Shown here: in pieces, positions 61,101 through 64,000 of the stretch
How the letters are laid out: the number at the start of each line of letters is the position of its first letter
Numbering within the stretch: position 1 is the first letter of the stretch
Source: CALVGQ01 sp031551965
GTDB taxonomy: Bacteria > Bacillota_I > Bacilli_A > Erysipelotrichales > Erysipelotrichaceae
NCBI GenBank assembly: GCA_031551965.1
Contig: JAVBMW010000006.1
Location: forward strand, 62,001 to 126,000
Direction of reading: 5' to 3'
DNA length: 64,000 nucleotides
The notes under the pieces: model-generated
What the model saw: the letters and a program-made list of their open reading frames with translations, nothing else
What the model was told of the DNA's origin: nothing
Database searches by the model: none
Made by a program: the position numbers and the translations under genes

Positions 61101-64000
61101 AAGTATCCACCAGTTAAGGCATTCAAAATACTTGCCCATGTTTCAGTGTTAACCAAACGATAATTTACACTTGTCACTGTTGGTGCTGAAGTATCAAGTT
61201 GTACATTAAATAGAACTTCATCACTATAACGTCCGGAACTTGTTTTAATTCTGAAATAGATATTTTGATCCATATTCGTTCTGTCAATTGAGTAAATGAT
61301 CGTTTTATTACTGTTTGAAATTGGGGTTACTTCATTCCAGTCACCGCTTTCATATTTAACTTCGAGTAAATCAAAATCAGCAGTAATATCATAATTCAAA
61401 GTAAAAGTAAGTCCAGTATTGACCCATTTTCCATTTAATGGCACGTCATCATTATTTTCATCCACAATCTTCACTAAAGTAAGTTCAGGTTTATCAATTT
61501 CAGTTTGAATAGTGTATTCTTTGCCATCTGAAGCATTTCCTGCTTCGTCAATGCTGCGTAGTTTAATTGTATTTATACCATTTCCCAAGTTTACTTGAGT
61601 AACATCTTCCCATTTTGTTCCATTCCACATTTGAACTGAAATATCGGAACCTTCATCAACTTGTTTTTCAAATGTAATAAACCTAACATCGATATACCAA
61701 ATTTCACTATTTAGTTTTATGTCATTAACCAAAACAATCGGATTGTTAGGTGTTTCAATATCTATTGCCATCTCAAAAGATACAGGATCACTCTTGCGTA
61801 AAGATGATGTTTTTACATAGAACGTGATAGGTTCTTTAACATTTTCAGCTTCTACTGTATACGTGATTTTTTTCGCACTTAAATCAATATCTTCTGAGGA
61901 TAATTCTGCTTTACTGTATTCTCCGTTTCCGCGTTTTACCCACAAACTATCAAAGTCCGCAGTAATGTTATAACCTAATGTGAAAATCAAATCACTATTG
62001 ACCCATGTTTCTTTATCCAACAGTAAGTTTCCAGTTGATCCATCTTTTTCCACAACGTTTAGAATTTCGATCGATGGTTTGTCTATTTCTGTTTTGATCG
62101 TATAAATAGTTTCTGTTTCTTGTATATTTCCTGCCTCATCAACAGTTCTAATATTAAATTTGTTAGTGCCATTTTTTAGTTCTAATTCTAAATTTGTCAA
62201 ATCGATCCAATCGTTGCCTTCTTTTATTTCTGCATGAATTGGTGCTTCTTTATCAAATTCTGGTTGAATCATAGTCACTGTAACTTTAGATTCATTGTCA
62301 TACCATTTATTTTGATCGATTTCTTGATTATCTATTTTCAAAATTGCACTTGTAGGTGCTTTTTTATCGATTCGCAAAGCGATTGTATTAGCATCGACTT
62401 TACTACCAAACTCATCTTTATTAGATAATGAGTTACTTGTATAAGCTTCTAAAGAATATTGAGTGCTGCTGTTATTTGTGTCGAATTTTAAAGTTGTAGA
62501 TACGACATATGGTGAATCTGCATCATGGTTAGAGAAATCTAAATTCAAAACATCACGATCTAATATGACTTTTGATCCATCAGAGCCACTTAATACAAAT
62601 TTCAAGAACGGTGAAATGGACTCTGCTTCTAAATGTAGGGTAACTTCTTTATTGGTCCATTTTTCATCATAAGAAACATCATTTAAATCTTTATCTTTAA
62701 CAGTTGCACTTAAAACAACCTTCGTAGGCTCTCCATTATCTTTTCTTATTTTGATTGTTTCTTCTACTTCGTTTCCTGCAAGATCAGATGTCTTGATAGT
62801 TAAATTATAAATGCCACTGTTTGAAATTAAAATTTTACCATCTTTGATATCCGTATATTTTTCAGGTTCGTTTTCAGTTGTTTTCCATAACTTATAGCTT
62901 ACACTTACTGGTGCTTTATTTGCATCTAATGCTTCCCAACTTAATACTAATTCACCCGTTGAATACCAACGTGTAGTATCAAAAGAATCTCCATCTACTA
63001 AATATGTTGCCGGTAGAGGCTTGTCATTGTCATATTTCACAACGTAACTACTTGACCACTTACCAGGAACATCACTCATTGATACAGTTCTAAACTGATA
63101 ATAAGTAACTCCTGTCTTATTTTCAGTAAGTTCGTAAGTTTCTAAATGATTTCCACTTTTCAACTCTGCGAGTTTAGTTTCAGTCCAAGTCTCATTGTCA
63201 GTTGATGTTCTAACCCAGTATTCTTTTACGCCGCTGAGGTCTTTGCCTAAACTATTTGTGTATTTTCCAGTCAAGGTGAATTTCACACTCTTGTTAGTCC
63301 ATTTACCAGATTCGTAACCATTTAGACTAACACCTGGTGCTTCAGCTTTTTCTTCATCTACTGTTAAAAGTTCAGTGTTCGCAACTGTTGTATTTCCTGC
63401 TTTATCTGTAACTCGAACCCACAAAATACCTCTTCTTGATGGATCGATGTCTATTGTTTCCGAGTCAGTTGTATGTTTAATTGTTGCACCAGACCAATCA
63501 GTTGGTTCTTTTTGTACAACTTTTCCACTTGTACTGAATGCTTCCTCCACAAACAAGAACTCAATACTTACAAGTCCACTGATTTGAGCTGCATTTTTTG
63601 CACTGACTGTTACAGTTTTTGTTTCTTTGAAGAAGATTCCAAAAGTAATATCATTTAAGAATTTCTTTATTGATCCTTCTGCAATTTCGACTTTGATATC
63701 ATCATATGTTGGTTTAGATTTATCGAAATTTAAGATGATTTCACTTTCTTTTGTATCGCTAGTATAAACAGTGTTTACTGCTCTGAATACTACTTTTACA
63801 GATGTTTGATCATATTTAGACAGTAATACTCCTGTGTTATCATCATATTTTGTCCATTCAACATCTTCCTGCCATGTGCCACCATTCCAAATACCGTCTT
63901 CGATCGTAGCGCCTGTATCTTTATTAAGCAGTTCAATACGATACTCAAGATGTTCAGTGTCCCCTTGTGTTGGATCAACTGTCGCATGAATTGTTTGAGC
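49187..64000 (-). CDS. Giant repeat-rich extracellular-type protein, 5' end outside the window
   Basis: At least 4937 residues; the frame stays open to base 64000, so start and signal peptide are missing. An apparent start at 63556 is only a TTG inside the open frame. From the window edge inward: Ig-like domains with A-G-N and P-T signatures (64000-57150), including a duplicated ~440-residue module; 11 tandem repeats (57145-54545); more Ig-like domains to about 53700; an acidic linker rich in Glu, Val and Pro (53640-53400); a GLUG/beta-helix part (53200-51850); and a unique C-terminus ending K-L-T-K. Cys is very rare. No LPxTG motif, SLH repeat or membrane helix is at the end, so anchoring is unclear. 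Probably a cell-surface adhesin or matrix protein. Confidence 0.9.
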   Translation of the reverse strand, partial: AQTIHATVDPTQGDTEHLEYRIELLNKDTGATIEDGIWNGGTWQEDVEWTKYDDNTGVLLSKYDQTSVKVVFRAVNTVYTSDTKESEIILNFDKSKPTYDDIKVEIAEGSIKKFLNDITFGIFFKETKTVTVSAKNAAQISGLVSIEFLFVEEAFSTSGKVVQKEPTDWSGATIKHTTDSETIDIDPSRRGILWVRVTDKAGNTTVANTELLTVDEEKAEAPGVSLNGYESGKWTNKSVKFTLTGKYTNSLGKDLSGVKEYWVRTSTDNETWTETKLAELKSGNHLETYELTENKTGVTYYQFRTVSMSDVPGKWSSSYVVKYDNDKPLPATYLVDGDSFDTTRWYSTGELVLSWEALDANKAPVSVSYKLWKTTENEPEKYTDIKDGKILISNSGIYNLTIKTSDLAGNEVEETIKIRKDNGEPTKVVLSATVKDKDLNDVSYDEKWTNKEVTLHLEAESISPFLKFVLSGSDGSKVILDRDVLNLDFSNHDADSPYVVSTTLKFDTNNSSTQYSLEAYTSNSLSNKDEFGSKVDANTIALRIDKKAPTSAILKIDNQEIDQNKWYDNESKVTVTMIQPEFDKEAPIHAEIKEGNDWIDLTNLELELKNGTNKFNIRTVDEAGNIQETETIYTIKTEIDKPSIEILNVVEKDGSTGNLLLDKETWVNSDLIFTLGYNITADFDSLWVKRGNGEYSKAELSSEDIDLSAKKITYTVEAENVKEPITFYVKTSSLRKSDPVSFEMAIDIETPNNPIVLVNDIKLNSEIWYIDVRFITFEKQVDEGSDISVQMWNGTKWEDVTQVNLGNGINTIKLRSIDEAGNASDGKEYTIQTEIDKPELTLVKIVDENNDDVPLNGKWVNTGLTFTLNYDITADFDLLEVKYESGDWNEVTPISNSNKTIIYSIDRTNMDQNIYFRIKTSSGRYSDEVLFNVQLDTSAPTVTSVNYRLVNTETWASILNALTGGYFFKQSLEIQMIAEETGTVQSGVKEFNYELRNSTGTTTGTATATNGVAVITIDPQFKGTISVIAKDTATNTSASKETQIFVIDEIIPELPVISYSDNYQPGTLTTKDLKITASSRALSDIETYQYSTDNGINWTDFSDEGFTITKNTDTTYLFRAISKSNNVSNVVEAKIRVLRSLVAPSIHVGEGWLTLDSIITLENKETFKDGYHLEYSYDNTNWFVWDGIKVPLPTDGVDIPIYARAISNTDTNVKSDTTTVTFNIEKDKPTVLIDQPLPNWYIDDITLNATFTSTSGIKLVQLYRNGVLMESVETSSNNYSFKVTNESSNSGDQYKVVVTTVARNTNEDSVTVKLDKFPPVIEVKGNPTTWTNQDAILIVTATDNVSEVASIEYQIGNAELQPYGTSIVVKENAKVTIIASDYAGNTSTEVIDVEYVDKTSPLISVNNVTDKWSNNIVFNGTTSALSDIEKVIVYREDKVIKEIIPINGMFSYAVEFESASTGDQYYFETVAIAGNKTSTLKQTVFFDKTAPTINVITQNPTQWTKNSVTISVNAIDALSEGLMYSFNGLDYQTSNQLTVTENGIITVSVKDAAGNITVYENGYRVNNIDITAPTINMVTTDPIQTKWTNGKVTILVDAQDDSSTLDELMYSFDNGATYQKENSKEVNENKTYTIIVKDAAENTSLPESIIVGNIDTLSPTINKIELTPDSWTNGSVKITVDASDDLSNGMTYKFDDGEYTSTNEISVSKNGIVKVVVKDAAGNIIEDQTEVNNIDTKAPTLEITGNVSTWTKNNVILRIIAKDDVKDDNNYATSGIESVEYSINDSEYKPCGETLEITENSTIIVKVTDKAGNVTTQTEVVDRIDKLAPVITAINYYKVNDSVWANILRGITGNLFFSQSIRIEMIATDNLSGIKSFTYKLMNENNVVIKTETINAVNGRAEITVSPDFKGSVRVVASDNANNDSDARSTEVFTLDNSKPELPTISYYHGDEISNYEPGTVTTKDLTIKINSTALSGIATYEYKTDEISWTPFDGTISISENTNATYHFRAISKSGKDSDEISASIKVLKTIEKPTIMLDNGWLTATSVISISNNENYTEGYHLEYSFDHENWIKIETSPYNVSLPNDGKGINLFARVISEDKAIIAEAQSVTFDLEKAEPKITINSLAGWHNDKVQFVAIIEALSGVKEAKLYRDGILAENAGTIIVEADVIKFTAEIGNESASAGDVYRLEVTSNANNTSSKSETVFIDKTKPSFTVIGDLITPTNQDLALVINATDLISGIKSVEYTLDGKIYTGTTIIVSENTTITVTVTDNAGNLYSKDIIVENIDKVIPTGTFSYDPTGPTNVSVKVTLTTNEDVKDIPNWKKIDSKNYWINVSENEEVTVDFYDLAGNKGTATYKVDQIDKVAPKGEITYSTTAPTQEDVVVTLIVNKELKNKPDNWTQDNENSKKYTLVINANTDDELTVEFEDLAGNVGSAKYKVSNIDRTNPTATISYSTTEDTNQNVLVTLIASEPIKAIFNWTKVDEKTYTLVVEENTTEIITVEFEDLAGNKGLTTYIVKNIDKEVPTATISYSTEEATNQNILVTLEASEPIKQISGWTKVNDKIYTLEVKENTDGIITVNFEDLVGNKGSETYSVSNIDRVNPNAIISYSTKNLTNEDVVVTLIASKLLKVISEKWIQDKDDLYKYTLIVEENTELTDVDFEDYAGNKGTTQYEVKNIDKDIPTGSFSYTPDGPTNKPVLVTLTTSEDTEEISGWNQINSTTHTKEVSENEVVEVEFYDLAGNKGTATYSVDKIDKVKPIGTITYSKETPTNENVVVTLSVDKKLKETPSGWNKPNLNQEIYTYTMEDNGTGTVTFIDEAGNSDTLSYSVQNIDRVIPTGEITYDPTTPTNGNVNVILKVDKKLNQISTGWQLDSTDSDKLTYIYTMTDNGSGTVSFTDEAGNVVETPLNYEVNHIDRTRPTGSLNYDKKPTNGPVTITLSVSEPIQAISGWTKVNDTTYSKSFNDNEEGSVTFKDLAGNEVFTPLTYNITNIDKEIPTGTFEYSTTEATNKDVVVKLAVSEKLDSISVGWTLTEEENVYARTFEYNETGTVTMTDLAGNVGTAVYSVQNIDKVRPTGTISYSTTSQINGKVIVTLTVDKKLDKTPTNWTFVDDYNYTLEVTKNTDGKVLVAFNDTLGNPGSAYYEVNNIDLDPPTAPVMSYQVVGEDAISLLMNRLTFGFFYNKSIIVTVESTDNVKVESIQIKDESSIIKTCEGAKCEVTLDPTYSHELTAIAMDTAGNKSVESKQAITLETDAPNISWEIPNENIYDGKSYTTETVKLSVMDTTGLKTVTMNTGDEIVTLLEATAMTKEVVKEFNAEGDYSVEIIAIDLAGNTSVSNKSFTIDKTEPKPILAYETDIINKTVTVTATLIEPNVALKTISINNYVYNDWSENLGDFVVKSLDDYVINFDVKDKAGNVATTTLQFSIKQDGVVFDNPVEEDSDPVETEGSYKTNIINKQLFNNAIQSTPIRNYEIDEDGTVIVGMDEIYEDPNVIEEDVPVEPELVEVEVEEDVIIYDYNRFVPSDELLAVQQYDYVVRDQEDFVIPTEKKIDKNLRYANKLYPMIGTGESIFNVADLDEKKFRINATASGGKVDVNIASFEQLQMLQWIINTGSSIYTNKTNTSSAQMANSFAFSTNNRFDTINAVYAYTYVAKEPILMNWINVIVDDASMNTTRKLINSLSSTINIVSDLDFTSDNAKTTSTVMNNDKAMEYNFARDFKGLGADMERSTPYNLSTTNSRQFRANLNGGNHTIKMWMDRSEEKYSYAGFIGFLYNSDSNTTEGKAPTRSIIKDLTLTGKVIGSAKAGALVGYARGNVAYYSNIMVQDMEISSKDITGGLIGQIGYGTGIQGSVPYFEYITIQNNTITSTGSTAGGIVGYSYATNNELTKCNILNNKITSKSNTGGLIGVVNVDNVSYMGTDVKQTDKYRFHDEVIINRNTIQGANSGILFGEMISSGAKTRMHIYEIDARNNDVIGTNSALILGYSGSTYYNATAAVSPAFGIYGYNINTAGSKLYSTPGVTITDQTKLANRIASSGSTTRMDVNIVRYTPFSEIVEKGVQIYTPLDQEEKSVNIKELLYNVSYDEADIGENGEGSINRHNFKSINGNDWHMGDNTSDFGYILYDGYQSSKGTANQIMVDVNAAIFSTGVITHSKDAKDNDVTKVNTTITQLRGTILYDSRQSMYNSSDHSVTLLSNSGNLKYRSNFKEFRVSGIDDVNKWTRINSTYYVTPSTGGYVLSLTDSIPIRVDLQVFTEVENYNAIGERFDGDLDNGFFSEDINLTNDGVYTTYAAYHYSGIRKMLDPIVYDKDTDEPKFKFDINGDKIPVLDDKGNHLKDDEDNYLYEYETRPIVVDKVFRWAIAGGNPNLPYKTKIAMVDIATGYTYYYYVDDPDGKTSVSFSEFSRVDEFDNTVYYQEKDVFNLENSKYYFNHPSYRGWDEEAAMEEFLFVVDLQSTGLKENGAVICNEITLPSVSLNKYTNDEGVVYDYANSEFKVVASDYPLIHLNPRRSIEVVNGSVSGKFNREIPLSFQFEFKDTWGEGYNYEYDFINKGKYLDIEVHIENLLGEQIPLPDNTIVTMTTENKVDDQYTTVTMSTSDMILYFKDRLVSHLMEAGENDKVILPISMSLDFSKSLGFAFEEGQMYNLVVAVQRTLIPTHPNGDEVTRLIIPIQVEGGEGYGFKLEPNQKQLVQNLNDLNSGEIAFDVKIDFKTTFNNVDFDNSLTKIEYQLLKLNEDNVYVPAILNDGITPLMDNLKVKELNASQTNYFVNWSFDVWQLKDGDYSVNVAGDDNVQKGTVNVIIANGLIESITIAYSKDKTLEADLEEYMKKLIGESNDAFINDSITSLNMKAYVDAISLAINQSRSAARGDGILEDTIFERYNTLENFIVNMPVGNYKLEGHLMINGVSVASDYFVFNVNKSPRYKLTK
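51850..53230 (-). other. GLUG / beta-helix segment of the giant protein
   Basis: Repeated G-G-L-I/V-G motifs (AGALVGYARGN, TGGLIGQIGY, AGGIVGYSYA, TGGLIGVVN) at about 30-residue steps, with I-x-N-N-T-I-type strands, are typical of GLUG repeats in bacterial surface adhesins. The part before it (R-I-N-A-T-A-S-G-G-K-V) resembles the entry cap of a beta-helix. Confidence 0.6.
54545..57145 (-). repeat. Eleven tandem Ig-like repeats in the giant gene
   Basis: Eleven successive units of about 75-80 residues (roughly 235 bp) each begin I-D-K/R-x-x-P-T-G-x-I-x-Y-S-T and end D-L-A-G-N-x-G-T-A-x-Y-x-V-x-N. The number was counted from the I-D-K/R starts. Units differ in about half their residues, so they are old or selected for divergence. 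Confidence 0.85.
57150..61150 (-). repeat. Two copies of a long composite module in the giant gene
   Basis: The series W-A-x-I-L-x-x-x-T-G, P-E-L-P-x-I-S-Y, P-G-T-x-T-T-K-D-L, Y-x-F-R-A-I-S-K-S, G-Y-H-L-E-Y-S and L-Y-R-x-G appears in order from about 61150 to 59830 and again from about 58500 to 57150, offset by about 2.66 kb. A block of smaller domains sits between. Confidence 0.75.

Noticed and set aside
63556..64000. Start of the giant gene at a TTG near 63556
   Set aside because: The same frame continues open through to base 64000 with coherent Ig-like sequence and no ribosome site at the TTG, so the gene extends beyond the window.

Overview
The window is AT-rich DNA from a low-GC Gram-positive (Firmicutes/Bacillota) gut- or host-associated fermenter. 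Strong AGGAGG-type ribosome sites, several PTS sugar systems with PRD regulators, an L13-leader in front of rplM-rpsI, a guanine riboswitch and the codon/protein style suggest an Erysipelotrichia-like bacterium; this placement is an inference. No phage genes, transposases, rRNA or CRISPR array were seen.

Layout: (1) 1-3.9 kb: a GH4 phospho-glycosidase divergent from an off-window gene, a DUF4261 protein, rpiB and a HAD phosphatase. (2) 3.9-9.3 kb: a complete branched-chain amino-acid ABC operon (livJHMGF) ending in a CBS-ACT sensor gene. (3) 9.3-10.2 kb: a small XRE repressor with a probable self-operator, and a YczE-like membrane protein. (4) 10.2-21.1 kb: two cellobiose/lactose-family PTS operons, each with its own GH1 phospho-beta-glucosidase and PRD regulator; one GH1 enzyme has Gln in place of the acid/base Glu. 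(5) 21.4-23.3 kb: a patatin-like lipase overlapping a small FakA C-terminal-like gene, and a nucleotidyltransferase. (6) 23.3-33.5 kb: a mannose-family PTS operon carrying a ceramidase-like hydrolase and an AbrB-type membrane protein, with a phospho-site-poor PRD/Mga-like regulator and a GH3 beta-glucosidase upstream. (7) 33.5-42.6 kb: tRNA-Lys, tRNA-Glu, tRNA-Asn, tRNA-Ile and tRNA-Ala, a Na/Pi transporter behind a PHO-box-like repeat, a MATE pump, an ABC exporter, cwlD, and a guanine-riboswitch-controlled AzgA-type purine permease. (8) 42.7-49.1 kb: DUF1893, a large SF1 helicase with a C-terminal DUF2726 nuclease-like domain, then a single uncharacterised gene bracketed by two 75-bp direct copies of the rpsI 3' end plus terminator, then rpsI and rplM. 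(9) 49.2-64 kb: one giant extracellular-type gene, open past the right edge of the window, with Ig-like repeats, 11 tandem ~75-80-residue repeats, a GLUG/beta-helix part and a unique C-terminus.

The sugar genes form a coherent programme: PTS uptake yields phosphorylated beta-glycosides, GH1/GH4 enzymes cleave them inside the cell, and PRD regulators sense the PTS phosphorylation state. The most unusual features are the rpsI-linked direct repeats around one gene with a helicase-nuclease next door, the mannose-PTS/ceramidase-like operon, the Glu-to-Gln GH1 enzyme, and the giant repeat protein.
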